Shown here: positions 43,735-52,864 of the stretch, piece after piece
Layout of the letters: every line of letters starts with the position of its first letter
Position numbering within the stretch: the stretch's first letter is position 1
Position numbers and translations under genes: made by a program
DNA from: Streptomyces europaeiscabiei
GTDB taxonomy: Bacteria; Actinomycetota; Actinomycetes; Streptomycetales; Streptomycetaceae
Direction: 5' to 3'
DNA length: 64,000 nucleotides
Assembly (NCBI RefSeq): GCF_036346855.1
Contig: NZ_CP107841.1
Coordinates: 3,538,001-3,602,000, forward strand
The notes under the pieces: model-generated
Database searches by the model: none
What the model saw: only the letters and a program-made list of their open reading frames with translations
What the model was told of the DNA's origin: nothing

Positions 43735-45171
43735 CTAGAACGGCTCGAAGTCGTCGTACTCCTTCTGGACCTCGTCCCGCTCCGCCTGACGGTCGCGGCG
43801 GCGCTGGACGGCCGGGCGGGGCTCCTCGAAGCGGTGGTCCTCACCCCGGCGGCCGAGCATCTCCGCACCGGCCATGACGGTCGGCTCCCAGTCGAAGACG
43901 ACCGCGTTGTCCTCGGGACCGATGGCGACGCCGTCGCCGGAGCGGGCGCCCGCCTTCATCAGTGCTTCCTCGACGCCCAGGCGGTTCAGGCGGTCGGCGA
44001 GGTAGCCCACCGCCTCGTCGTTGCTGAAGTCGGTCTGGCGGACCCAGCGCTCCGGCTTCTCGCCACGGACGCGGAAGAGCCCGTCCTCCTCCTGCACGAC
44101 CGTGAAGCCCGCGTCGTCGACGGCCTTGGGCCGGATGACGATCCGCGTCGCCTCCTCCTTCGGCTTGGCGGCACGCGCCCCGCCGACGATGTCGGCGAGC
44201 GCGAACGACAGCTCCTTCAGCCCCAGGTGGGCGACGGCGGACACCTCGAAGACCCGGTAGCCACGGGCCTCCAGGTCTGGCCGCACCATCTCGGCGAGAT
44301 CCTTGCCGTCGGGCACGTCGATCTTGTTGAGGACGACGATCCGGGGCCGCTTGTCGAGCCCGCCGTACTGCGTCAGCTCCTCCTCGATGATGTCGAGGTC
44401 GGAGACGGGGTCGCGCTCCGATTCCAGCGTCGCCGTGTCGAGGACGTGGACCAGGACGCTGCAGCGCTCGACGTGGCGCAGGAACTCCAGGCCGAGGCCC
44501 TTGCCCTGGCTGGCGCCGGGGATGAGCCCGGGGACGTCGGCGATCGTGTAGACCGTTTCGCCGGCCGTCACCACGCCCAGGTTCGGGACGAGCGTCGTGA
44601 ACGGGTAGTCCGCGATCTTCGGCTTGGCGGCGCTCAGCACCGAGATCAGCGAGGACTTGCCCGCGCTCGGGTAGCCGACCAGCGCCACATCGGCGACTGT
44701 CTTGAGCTCCAGGACGATGTCGCCCGTGTCCCCGGGCACGCCGAGCAGCGCGAAGCCGGGCGCCTTGCGGCGGGCGGAGGCGAGGGCCGCGTTGCCGAGA
44801 CCGCCCCGGCCGCCCTGTGCGGCGACGAAGGAGGTGCCGTGGCCGACGAGGTCGGCGAGGACGTTGCCCTGCCTGTCCAGCACCACGGTGCCGTCCGGCA
44901 CGGGAAGGACCAGGTCCTGCCCGTCCTTGCCCGACCGGTTGCCGCCCTCGCCGGGCTTGCCGTTGGTGGCCTTGCGGTGCGGGGAGTGATGGTAGTCGAG
45001 GAGAGTCGTCACCGACTGGTCGACGGTCAGGATGACGTCGCCGCCCCGGCCGCCGTTGCCGCCGTCGGGGCCGCCGAGCGGCTTGAACTTCTCCCGGTGG
45101 ACGGAGGCACAGCCGTGGCCTCCGTTACCCGCGGCGACATTCAGTTCGACGCGGTCCACGAAGGTGGTCAT
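43735..45171 (-). CDS. obg: Obg-family ribosome-associated GTPase (CgtA)
   Basis: 478 residues. The N-terminal Gly-rich OBG fold ([21 protein letters not shown]) runs to about residue 158. The G domain has [13 protein letters not shown] (G1), [11 protein letters not shown] (G2), DVPGLI (G3) and NKIDVPD (G4). The C-terminal OCT domain (about 345-420) is followed by an acidic/basic extension ending DDFEPF. Obg binds 50S precursors and senses guanine nucleotide levels. In Streptomyces it influences the onset of sporulation. It is downstream of rpmA/rplU, the usual order. Confidence 0.97.
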   Translation of the reverse strand: MTTFVDRVELNVAAGNGGHGCASVHREKFKPLGGPDGGNGGRGGDVILTVDQSVTTLLDYHHSPHRKATNGKPGEGGNRSGKDGQDLVLPVPDGTVVLDRQGNVLADLVGHGTSFVAAQGGRGGLGNAALASARRKAPGFALLGVPGDTGDIVLELKTVADVALVGYPSAGKSSLISVLSAAKPKIADYPFTTLVPNLGVVTAGETVYTIADVPGLIPGASQGKGLGLEFLRHVERCSVLVHVLDTATLESERDPVSDLDIIEEELTQYGGLDKRPRIVVLNKIDVPDGKDLAEMVRPDLEARGYRVFEVSAVAHLGLKELSFALADIVGGARAAKPKEEATRIVIRPKAVDDAGFTVVQEEDGLFRVRGEKPERWVRQTDFSNDEAVGYLADRLNRLGVEEALMKAGARSGDGVAIGPEDNAVVFDWEPTVMAGAEMLGRRGEDHRFEEPRPAVQRRRDRQAERDEVQKEYDDFEPF

Positions 45172-45235
45172 GGTGGGTGCCTCCAGATACGCGCTGTGCG
45201 TGGTGTTCGGAACTGTCTTACCTGTAACACGTCAA

Positions 45236-45286
45236 AGGCGGACCCACTTCCCGTACGGAATCCCGTACGAGAAGCGAGGTCCGCCT
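45236..45286 (-). terminator. Hairpin after rpmA
   Basis: AGGCGGACC (45236-45244) pairs with GGTCCGCCT (45278-45286), and CGTACG repeats pair inside. TTT follows on the minus strand. It lies 55 bases past the rpmA stop and could separate the ribosomal protein unit from obg. Confidence 0.7.
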
Positions 45287-45339
45287 CGACGAATCGCTCT
45301 ACGGAAGCCTTGGTCGTCAGACCGGGCGAGTCAGAAGAC

Positions 45340-45594
45340 TCAGGCGGCCGGAACGATGTTGACGACCTTGCGACCACGGCTGGTGCCGAACTCGACCGCA
45401 CCGGCGTTCAGCGCGAACAGGGTGTCGTCCTTGCCGCGGCCGACACCCGAGCCCGGGTGGAAGTGCGTGCCGCGCTGGCGGACCAGGATCTCACCGGCGT
45501 TGACGACCTGACCGCCGAAGCGCTTCACGCCGAGCCGCTGAGCGTTGGAGTCGCGACCGTTCCGGGTGGACGATGCGCCCTTCTTGTGTGCCAT
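45340..45594 (-). CDS. rpmA: 50S ribosomal protein L27
   Basis: 84 residues beginning [22 protein letters not shown], the diagnostic L27 opening with no N-terminal cleavage extension of the Firmicute type. [15 protein letters not shown] is the conserved middle. The N-terminus reaches the peptidyl-transferase centre. It is 14 bases after rplU in the same operon. Confidence 0.98.
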   Translation of the reverse strand: MAHKKGASSTRNGRDSNAQRLGVKRFGGQVVNAGEILVRQRGTHFHPGSGVGRGKDDTLFALNAGAVEFGTSRGRKVVNIVPAA

Positions 45595-45608
45595 GTCTCC
45601 TCAGTCCC

Positions 45609-45929
45609 TTACTTCGCAGCCGCGGGGATCTCAGTGACCTTGATCGCCGTGTACTGCTGGCGGTGGCCCTGACGACGGCGGTAGCCGGTCTTGTTCTTGT
45701 AGCGAAGGATGTCGATCTTCACACCCTTGTGGTGGTCCACGATCTCGGCCTGGACCTTGATGCCGGCCAGCACCCACGGGTCGCTGGTCACAGCGTCGCC
45801 GTCGACAACGAGCAGGGTCGAGAGCTCGACCGTGTCGCCAACCTTGGCAGTGGAAATCTTGTCAACCTCAACGATGTCGCCGACAGCAACCTTGTGCTGG
45901 CGACCACCGCTGCGCACGATGGCGTACAC
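45609..45929 (-). CDS. rplU: 50S ribosomal protein L21
   Basis: 106 residues from GTG 45929, opening [17 protein letters not shown] and ending with the [15 protein letters not shown]21 signature. First gene of the rplU-rpmA pair. The 5' region to the RNase E stop (278 bases) holds the rne terminator and probably an L21 leader and promoter, but no further gene. Confidence 0.98.
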   Translation of the reverse strand: MYAIVRSGGRQHKVAVGDIVEVDKISTAKVGDTVELSTLLVVDGDAVTSDPWVLAGIKVQAEIVDHHKGVKIDILRYKNKTGYRRRQGHRQQYTAIKVTEIPAAAK

Positions 45930-46132
45930 GCGGATCTCACTCTCTCGCTCGGGAACGGCACCCCCGCAGTCCAGCCGCCCGACATGCGAGCAGCCTCTCC
46001 CACGGCGCCCGGCGCGCGGAAGGAATGAGGTTTACGGGGCTGTGACGCGTCTCTACCTACGGACACGCCGACGGTCAAGGTTACGGGGCTACGCCCGAAG
46101 GGGTCAAACCGAGCCCCTCCCCCGCACACGCC

Positions 46133-46173
46133 GGTGCCCCCACCCGGTGGCGAAACCACCCGGCAGGGGCACC
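46133..46173 (-). terminator. Terminator of the RNase E gene
   Basis: GGTGCCCC/GGGGCACC stem with further CCGGTGG/CCACCCGG pairing and a CGAAA loop, 35 bases after the RNase E stop on the minus strand. Confidence 0.75.
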
Positions 46174-46207
46174 AGTCGGAGCGGAGCGAGCGCCCGCCCC
46201 GAGGGGC

Positions 46208-49200
46208 TCAGCTCTCGTCGGTCGAGGCCGTGACCGTGGCCGACGACTGCTCGGCGGCCACCGTGGTCTTCTTCGTGGCCGTCTTCTTGGCCACCGCCTT
46301 CTTGGCCGTGGTCTTCTTCGCGACCGTCTTCTTGGCCACCGCCGCCGTCTTCTTCGTGGCGGCCTTCTTCGCCGTGGCCTTCTTGGCCGTCTTGCGCGCC
46401 GCCGCCTTCTTGACGGGCGCCTCGGCCTCGGTCTCCTCGGCGGCCGGAGCGGCCTCCTCGACCGGAGCCTCGACCGCGGCGTCGGCGGAAGCGGACGGAA
46501 CCACGACCACGGCCGCCTCCGCGGACGCGGTGGGTGCCGTCGCCTTGCGCACGGCACGCCGACGCGGGCGGGCCGGAGCCGCGCTCTCGGCGGCGACCGC
46601 CGCCTCGGGCTGCGCGACCGGCTCGGCCACCGGCTCGGCGGCCTTCTCGACCACGGGCTCGGCGACCGGCTCGGCCACCGTCACCACGGCGTCCTCCGCC
46701 GCCGCCCCGGTCGGCGCGCCCGCCGGAGCGGACACCTTCCGGGTCGCCCGGCGACGCGTACGGCCCTTGGGCGCGGCCTCCTCGGTGCTCGCGGCGGCCT
46801 CGGCCTCGACGACCGGGTCCTCCACGGCCACGGGCTCCGCCTCGGCGGCCTCCCGCGACTTCGGGGCACGGTCCTCGGAGACGGTGGTGGCCACGGCCTC
46901 GCGGGGCTTCGGCGCACCCGAGGGCGCGGACGCCCGCCGGGTCGCGCGGCGCCGCGAACGGCCACGTCCGACCGCCGCCTCCGCCTCGGCGACGCTGCTG
47001 TACAGCTCCTCGTCGGGCTCGTACTCGGGGGCGGGGAGAGCCACGGGCTCGGCGACCTCTGCGGCCACCTCGGCCTCGACCAGCTCGGCCGACTCCACCG
47101 GCTCGACGGCCTCGGAGGCGGGCATGTGGTCGTGGTCGTGCTCGGCACCGCCACGCCCGCGCTTGCGGCGCTTGCCGCCACCGCCGACGGCCGTGGGCTG
47201 GTCCATGTGCACGATCACGCCGCGCCCGTTGCAGTGGACACAGGTCTCGGAGAAGGACTCCAGGAGGCCCTGCCCGACGCGCTTGCGGGTCATCTGGACC
47301 AGACCCAGCGAGGTGACCTCGGCGACCTGGTGCTTCGTACGGTCGCGTCCCAGGCACTCCAGCAGGCGCCGCAGCACCAGGTCCCGGTTGGACTCCAGGA
47401 CCATGTCGATGAAGTCGATGACGACGATGCCGCCGAGGTCGCGCAGCCGCAGCTGACGCACGATCTCCTCGGCCGCCTCCAGGTTGTTCCTGGTGACCGT
47501 CTCCTCCAGGTTGCCGCCCTGGCCGGTGAACTTGCCGGTGTTGACGTCGACCACGATCATGGCCTCGGTCTTGTCGATCACCAGCGAACCACCGCTGGGC
47601 AGCCACACCTTGCGGTCCAGCGCCTTCATCAGCTGCTCGTCGATGCGGTACGTCGCGAAGACGTCGACCTCGGAGGTCCACTTCTGCAGGCGGTCGGCCA
47701 GGTCGGGCGCGACGTGTGCGACGTATCCGTGGATGGTCTCCCACGCGTCCTCGCCGCTGACGATGACCTTGGAGAAGTCCTCGTTGAAGATGTCGCGGAC
47801 GACACGGACGGTCATGTCCGGCTCGCCGTACAGCAGCGTCGGCGCGTTCGAGCTGCCGCCGTTCTTGGCCTTCTTCTGGATGTCCCCCCACTGCGCGTGC
47901 AGCCGCTCGACGTCACGGCGCAGCTCGTCCTCGCTCGCGCCCTCGGCGGCGGTGCGCACGATGACGCCCGCGTCCTCGGGGACGATCTTCTTGAGGATGG
48001 TCTTCAGCCGGGCCCGCTCGGTGTCGGGCAGCTTGCGGCTGATACCGGTCATCGACCCCTCGGGGACGTAGACCAGGTAGCGGCCGGGCAGGGAGACCTG
48101 GCTGGTCAGGCGGGCGCCCTTGTGTCCGATCGGGTCCTTCGTCACCTGGACGAGGACCGACTGGCCGGACTTCAGGGCGGACTCGATGCGCCGCGGCCCG
48201 TTGGCCATGCCCAGCGCCTCGAAGTTGACCTCACCGGCGTACAGGACGGCGTTGCGGCCCTTGCCGATGTCGATGAAGGCGGCCTCCATCGACGGCAGCA
48301 CGTTCTGCACCTTGCCGAGGTAGACGTTGCCGACGTACGAGGTCGCCTGCTCCTTGTTGACGTAGTGCTCGACGAGCACGTTGTCTTCCAGGACGCCGAT
48401 CTGGGTGCGCTCGCCGCTCTGACGGACGACCATGACGCGCTCGACGGCCTCGCGGCGGGCGAGGAACTCGGCCTCGGTGATGATCGGGACGCGCCGGCGG
48501 CCCTGCTCACGGCCTTCACGGCGGCGCTGCTTCTTGGCCTCCAGACGGGTCGAGCCCTTGATGGACTGCACCTCGTCGGAGAACTCGGTCTCCTTGGCGC
48601 GCCGCTCGCGCGGCTCGCGGACCTTGACGACCGTGCGCTCGGGGTCGTCGGTGCCGGCCTCGGTCTCGGCCTCGGTGCCGGAGTCACCGGCGCGACGACG
48701 ACGGCGCCGGCGTCGACGGCTGCTGCTGGAGCCGGAACCGGCCTCCTCGCGCTCGTCGGCCTCGTCCTCGTCCTCGTCCACCTGCTCGGCGGTGTCCTCG
48801 GCGTCCTGCGTGGCCTGCTCGGCGGCGATTTCGTCACCCTCGGCGTCGTCGGCGTCGGCCGACTCGCCCCGGCGACGACGGCGGCCACCACGGCGACGGC
48901 GACGGCGCGACCCGGTGGACTCCTCCTCGCCGTACTCGTCACCCTCGGCGTCCTCGTTGCCCTCCTCGGGCTCCTCGGGCTCCTCCGGCTCGTCGGCCAC
49001 CACGGCGGCGGCCACGGGCTGCTGCGCCTCGGCAGGCTCGCCCCGACGGCGACGCCGACGACGCGACCCGCCCGTGTTCTCCTCCTCGGCGAACCCGCCG
49101 AGGTCGGTGCTCTCGGCGGGCTCCTCGACCTCCACGGCCTCGGGCTCCGCCTCGGCGGCGGCCTGCGCGGCGGCCCGCTCCGGCGTCTGGAACATCGGCT

Positions 49201-50386
49201 CGGTGAACACCGGCGCCTGGAACACGGCCACGGCGGGCCGCGACGGGCGCGACGGCGCCTCCTCCGCGACCGGCGCGGCAGGCGCCGAGAACCCGACGGC
49301 GGCCTTGCGCGCGGCCCGGCGACGGGCCCGACGAGGCCCGGCCTCCTCCGTCTCGTCAGCCGGGGCGGCGGACACCTGGACGACCTGGGCCGAAGCCGGC
49401 TCGGCGGCGTGCGCCTCGGCGACAGCCGCCTGCACGGTCTGCGGCGCGGCGGTCCGGGCGGCGACGGACTCGGCCGCATCGGCGGCCTCACCCTCGGGCA
49501 CCCCGGCGGGTGCGGTCACCCGCCGCGTGGCCCGGCGACGCGTACGACGCGGCGCGGCCTCCTCGGCCGCCTCCTCCTCGGGCTCCGCAACGGCGACGGG
49601 GGCGGCTTCCGCGGCCTCCGCCGGAGCCTGAACGACCTCTGCGGCCACCGGCTCACCGGCGGGCGCGGACACCCGCCGCGTGGCACGACGGCGCGTACGA
49701 CCGGCGGGCGCCGCCTCCTCGACGGCAGCGGGCACCTCAACGGCGGGAGCCTCGACCGGGGCAACGGCCTCGGGCGTGGCGGCACTCTCCTCGGCGGCCT
49801 TGGGCGCGCCGGTGGGGGCCGATGCGCGGCGGGTCGCACGACGGCGCGTACGACCGGCGGGCGCGGCCTCCTCGACGGCGGTGGGCATCTCGGCGACGGC
49901 GGCGGTCCCGGCGCTCTCGGCCACGGCCGTGGCGGTGGCCGGTACCACGGTCTCGACGACCTCGACGGCCTCGGTGTCCTTGGGCGCACCGGCGGGCGCC
50001 GATGCGCGGCGGGTCGCACGACGGCGCGTACGACCGGCGGGCGCGGCCTCCTCGACGACGGCGGGCGTCTCGGCCACGGCGGTGGTCCCGGCCTCGGCGG
50101 CTTCCTCGTCAGCCTCGGCATCAACTACGGCCTCGGCGGTCACAGCGGCCTCGTCCACGACGGTCGCCTCAGCCACCTCGGCCGCCTCACCAGCGGAGGC
50201 GAGATCCTCGGACTCGGCGGCCGGTATGGCCGGCGCGGTGGTCTCCGCGTCCGCTTCGGAGGCGGCGGACGGCGGTCCCGCGGGGCGGGAAGCGGCACGG
50301 CGACGACGGCGCGGCGGCAGGGTGTCGCTCGGCGTGTTGTTCTCGGAGCCCTGCGCGGGCTCTGCGGATTCGATCGATTCGGGCAT
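46208..50386 (-). CDS. rne: Ribonuclease E/G family endoribonuclease with large flanking extensions
   Basis: 1392 residues from ATG 50386 (MPESIESAEP, GGGAG upstream); a reading from 50539 is less likely. The catalytic core is at about 630-1060: S1 domain YVGNVYLGKVQNVLPSMEAAFIDIG, magnesium-binding Asp in VVDVNTGKFTGQGGN and VVIDFIDM, and Zn-link CVHCNGRG. The N-terminal 625 residues carry at least four copies of an Arg motif (GRTRRRATRRASAPAG) among acidic Ala/Glu stretches, then Arg-runs. Three related motifs follow the core. The last 60 residues are AKKATAKK-type, like histone H1. The extensions probably bind RNA and degradosome partners. S. coelicolor RNase ES also has extensions on both sides. 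Confidence 0.95.
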   Translation of the reverse strand: MPESIESAEPAQGSENNTPSDTLPPRRRRRAASRPAGPPSAASEADAETTAPAIPAAESEDLASAGEAAEVAEATVVDEAAVTAEAVVDAEADEEAAEAGTTAVAETPAVVEEAAPAGRTRRRATRRASAPAGAPKDTEAVEVVETVVPATATAVAESAGTAAVAEMPTAVEEAAPAGRTRRRATRRASAPTGAPKAAEESAATPEAVAPVEAPAVEVPAAVEEAAPAGRTRRRATRRVSAPAGEPVAAEVVQAPAEAAEAAPVAVAEPEEEAAEEAAPRRTRRRATRRVTAPAGVPEGEAADAAESVAARTAAPQTVQAAVAEAHAAEPASAQVVQVSAAPADETEEAGPRRARRRAARKAAVGFSAPAAPVAEEAPSRPSRPAVAVFQAPVFTEPMFQTPERAAAQAAAEAEPEAVEVEEPAESTDLGGFAEEENTGGSRRRRRRRGEPAEAQQPVAAAVVADEPEEPEEPEEGNEDAEGDEYGEEESTGSRRRRRRGGRRRRRGESADADDAEGDEIAAEQATQDAEDTAEQVDEDEDEADEREEAGSGSSSSRRRRRRRRRAGDSGTEAETEAGTDDPERTVVKVREPRERRAKETEFSDEVQSIKGSTRLEAKKQRRREGREQGRRRVPIITEAEFLARREAVERVMVVRQSGERTQIGVLEDNVLVEHYVNKEQATSYVGNVYLGKVQNVLPSMEAAFIDIGKGRNAVLYAGEVNFEALGMANGPRRIESALKSGQSVLVQVTKDPIGHKGARLTSQVSLPGRYLVYVPEGSMTGISRKLPDTERARLKTILKKIVPEDAGVIVRTAAEGASEDELRRDVERLHAQWGDIQKKAKNGGSSNAPTLLYGEPDMTVRVVRDIFNEDFSKVIVSGEDAWETIHGYVAHVAPDLADRLQKWTSEVDVFATYRIDEQLMKALDRKVWLPSGGSLVIDKTEAMIVVDVNTGKFTGQGGNLEETVTRNNLEAAEEIVRQLRLRDLGGIVVIDFIDMVLESNRDLVLRRLLECLGRDRTKHQVAEVTSLGLVQMTRKRVGQGLLESFSETCVHCNGRGVIVHMDQPTAVGGGGKRRKRGRGGAEHDHDHMPASEAVEPVESAELVEAEVAAEVAEPVALPAPEYEPDEELYSSVAEAEAAVGRGRSRRRATRRASAPSGAPKPREAVATTVSEDRAPKSREAAEAEPVAVEDPVVEAEAAASTEEAAPKGRTRRRATRKVSAPAGAPTGAAAEDAVVTVAEPVAEPVVEKAAEPVAEPVAQPEAAVAAESAAPARPRRRAVRKATAPTASAEAAVVVVPSASADAAVEAPVEEAAPAAEETEAEAPVKKAAARKTAKKATAKKAATKKTAAVAKKTVAKKTTAKKAVAKKTATKKTTVAAEQSSATVTASTDES

Positions 50387-50630
50387 GCGGGCGTTTCTCC
50401 CGTCAGGCTCCCGGGCGCCGCACTCGGTCCGGCGTGGCCGGTGACGTCCGCGGCTCGCGTCGTGCGCGACTGCCGCCGTCCGGGGCGCGGGCGCCGCACG
50501 GGAGCTCTCTGTGTCCTGTCTCACCGGTTCCGTACGCATGTTGCGTACGGCCTGGCGAAAGTCTTGTGGTCGGTGCGCTGCCCGACCCAGGTGGCTCCCG
50601 GATCAGAGGGCGGCGCTACGACGTTCGTCC

Positions 50631-51500
50631 CTACGCGGGGCCTACCGGCGCCGACGCCTTCGCGGCGGCAGCGGGTTCGGCCGTTGAGAGGGCCGGCGCT
50701 GCCTCGCGGTCGGGCGCGAGCGGGTCGGTCACCGTGCCGTTCTCTGCATCGAAAAGCCCCTGCGCCAGCCTGGTCACCGCTGCGGGGACCGGCGGCGCCA
50801 GGTCGGCCACGGCGCGGAGACCGGACAGGACGTCGTCGGGTCGTACGGCAGGCGTCACGTGCCGAACAACCAGCCGCAGTATCGCACAGGGCTGGTCCGT
50901 CGGCCCAGCAAGGGGCGCGGCGCCAGCCGCTCCGGTGGAGCCGACGCTCGCGGCGGGCTGTGGACCGGACGTCTCAGAACCGTCAGGTCCGTCGCTTCCG
51001 TCCCGTCCGTCACGACTGTCGAGATCCACGACGGCGGCCCTGGCGTCGAAGGTCCGTACGCCGTTCTTGGTCCTGCGCTGGACCTCGACGAGGTCCGCCG
51101 CCTTGAAGGCCTCGACCGCGCGCCCGGCGTCCGCCGGGTCCACGCCGTCCAGGCGCAGCTCCCACACGGAGGCCGTGAGCCGGTCGGCGAGCCCGGAGGT
51201 CCGGGCCTCGACCGCGTCGACGATGTCGAGCCCGGTGGGCAGCGACTCGTCGAGCAGGATCCTGAGTTTGTCCGGGTCGCGCGCGTCGGTGAGCGCGATC
51301 TCCAGGTACTCCGCCTCACTGCCCGTGCCGGTGGGTGCGGCATTGGCGTACGACACCTTCGGATGCGGCGTGAACCCCGCCGAGTACGCCATCGGCACCT
51401 CGGCACGGCGCAGCGCACGCTCGAAGGCGCGCTGGAAGTCACGGTGGCTGGTGAACCGGAGGCGGCCGCGCTTGGTGTAGCGCAGTCGGATGCGCTGCAC
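50631..51500 (-). CDS. TIGR03936-type radical-SAM-associated protein (DUF2344)
   Basis: 289 residues from GTG 51500; a non-ATG start up to 14 codons earlier is possible before an in-frame stop. It opens IRLRYTKRGRLRFTSHRDFQRAFERALRRA, then FTPHPKVSYANAAPTG, the family hallmarks, with an Asp/Gly-rich low-complexity insertion at about 160-195. The family is fused to, or encoded beside, a TIGR03960 radical SAM protein and sits near RNase E/G and L21/L27 genes in many bacteria. Its function is undetermined. The partner gene here is 7 kb away at 58574. Confidence 0.9.
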   Translation of the reverse strand: MQRIRLRYTKRGRLRFTSHRDFQRAFERALRRAEVPMAYSAGFTPHPKVSYANAAPTGTGSEAEYLEIALTDARDPDKLRILLDESLPTGLDIVDAVEARTSGLADRLTASVWELRLDGVDPADAGRAVEAFKAADLVEVQRRTKNGVRTFDARAAVVDLDSRDGRDGSDGPDGSETSGPQPAASVGSTGAAGAAPLAGPTDQPCAILRLVVRHVTPAVRPDDVLSGLRAVADLAPPVPAAVTRLAQGLFDAENGTVTDPLAPDREAAPALSTAEPAAAAKASAPVGPA

Positions 51501-51548
51501 CGCGGGTGCGGGCGGCGGGCCTTCGGGCTGTCGCTTGCCCAGTGTCGT

Positions 51549-52757
51549 TCAGTCCTTCGTGAGTGCGGTCGTACTGCTATCAAGAGTACGTGTCGCGGCG
51601 GCCCCCGGTTCCCGCCTGTGGACAGGCTTCGTCTCCGCCGGCCGCCCGAAGAGCGCCGACCGCACACCGGCACGGGCCTGGCGGACGGACTCGCGGGCGG
51701 TGGCCAGGGCCTGCCGGGTGGTACGGCCCACCATGCGCCCGACCGCCGCGACCGGCTTCCACACGGCATCCCGCACGAAGTGGCCGGCGGGCGTGAGGAC
51801 CGTCCGGTACACCCACCGTGTCGGCTCGACGAAGATCCACCGGAAGAGGCCGGCCAGGAACCGGCCGACGGCGAGCGAGATCCGCCCCGCGACGCGCCAT
51901 GCGTGTCCGAGGGCGTCCCAGACCTCCCGTCCCACGACGGCGAGCATCCGCCCGACCGGTATGAGCACCCACCGCCACACGGCGAGAGCGGGCAGCACAA
52001 GCAGCACACGCGCCGTCCAGTAGATCCCGAGCCAGAGCCCGGTGAAGATCATCCCTACGAGCCGCACGACGCCTCGGGCCAACCACGCGATCGCGTGCCC
52101 CACGGGCGTCAGCACATACCGGTACAGCCACACGGCCGGCACGACGAGGAGGTACCGCACCAGCCGGGCCGAGACCGTGAACAGCGCGACCGCGACGGCG
52201 GCGACCCCGACCCCGATGCCCCTGGCCAGCCAGGCGACGCCCCGTCCGAGCGGCGCCAACGTCCACCGGTACAGCCACCCGAGCCCGGCGCGGACTCCGG
52301 CGGCCACCCAGAGGGCCCCGCTCCCGATCCCGGCGGCCACCCAGGCGACCGCATGCCCCACAGGCGTCAGCACGTACCGGTACAGCCACACCGCCGGCAC
52401 GACCAGCAGCCAGTACCCGAGGCGGCCGAGCCCCTTGGCGACCGGCACGACGACGTACCGCCACAGCACCACCCACGGCCACACGAGGGCGGCCCTGGCG
52501 ACCCACAGCGACGCCCGCCCCAGTGGGCGCAACACGGTGTCCGTCAGGAACCGCCCGACCACCACGAGCACGTCCCACACCATCCGCACCGGCACGACCA
52601 GCACGAGCACGACGATCCGCACGGGAATCCGGATCGCGACGACGAGGCACCCCTCGGGCGTCTGCTGCCGCACAGGCATCCGCCCCGCCGGCCGCTCGGC
52701 GGCCGGCGGGGCGGGCGGCTCGACGACCTGTCGGGCAGGCCTCTTCTCCAGGTCCAT
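51549..52757 (-). CDS. Membrane protein built from repeated WLYRYVLTPVGH motifs
   Basis: 402 residues. After a Pro/Ala-rich start, residues 35-340 contain about eight variants of a motif reading [VL]W[LW][YW]R[YW]V[LV]xP[VL]G[HR]xxAW. They lie near positions 72, 90, 116, 152, 200, 251, 297 and 306, separated by 30-50-residue hydrophobic stretches. Two copies are also nearly identical in DNA (about 52104 and 52365). Net charge is positive with many Arg at helix ends, and the C-terminal 60 residues are basic and disordered. I do not recognise the family. It is the first gene of the accessory segment after the TIGR03936 gene. Confidence 0.78.
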   Translation of the reverse strand: MDLEKRPARQVVEPPAPPAAERPAGRMPVRQQTPEGCLVVAIRIPVRIVVLVLVVPVRMVWDVLVVVGRFLTDTVLRPLGRASLWVARAALVWPWVVLWRYVVVPVAKGLGRLGYWLLVVPAVWLYRYVLTPVGHAVAWVAAGIGSGALWVAAGVRAGLGWLYRWTLAPLGRGVAWLARGIGVGVAAVAVALFTVSARLVRYLLVVPAVWLYRYVLTPVGHAIAWLARGVVRLVGMIFTGLWLGIYWTARVLLVLPALAVWRWVLIPVGRMLAVVGREVWDALGHAWRVAGRISLAVGRFLAGLFRWIFVEPTRWVYRTVLTPAGHFVRDAVWKPVAAVGRMVGRTTRQALATARESVRQARAGVRSALFGRPAETKPVHRREPGAAATRTLDSSTTALTKD

Positions 52758-52864
52758 GACGACGTAGACGCCTCAGCGCCCCGTACGGATCCAGCCACAC
52801 GTCTGCAAATTTCCCGCCCGTGCGCCCCGGCGGCCGCGCCCGCCCCGGCAACTCGGCCGAGGCC

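Noticed and set aside
47126..51106. 1326-codon plus-strand frame opposite RNase E
   Set aside because: Antisense of the Ala/Arg/Glu repeats of RNase E; Gly/Leu/Arg-rich with no independent start signal or domain.
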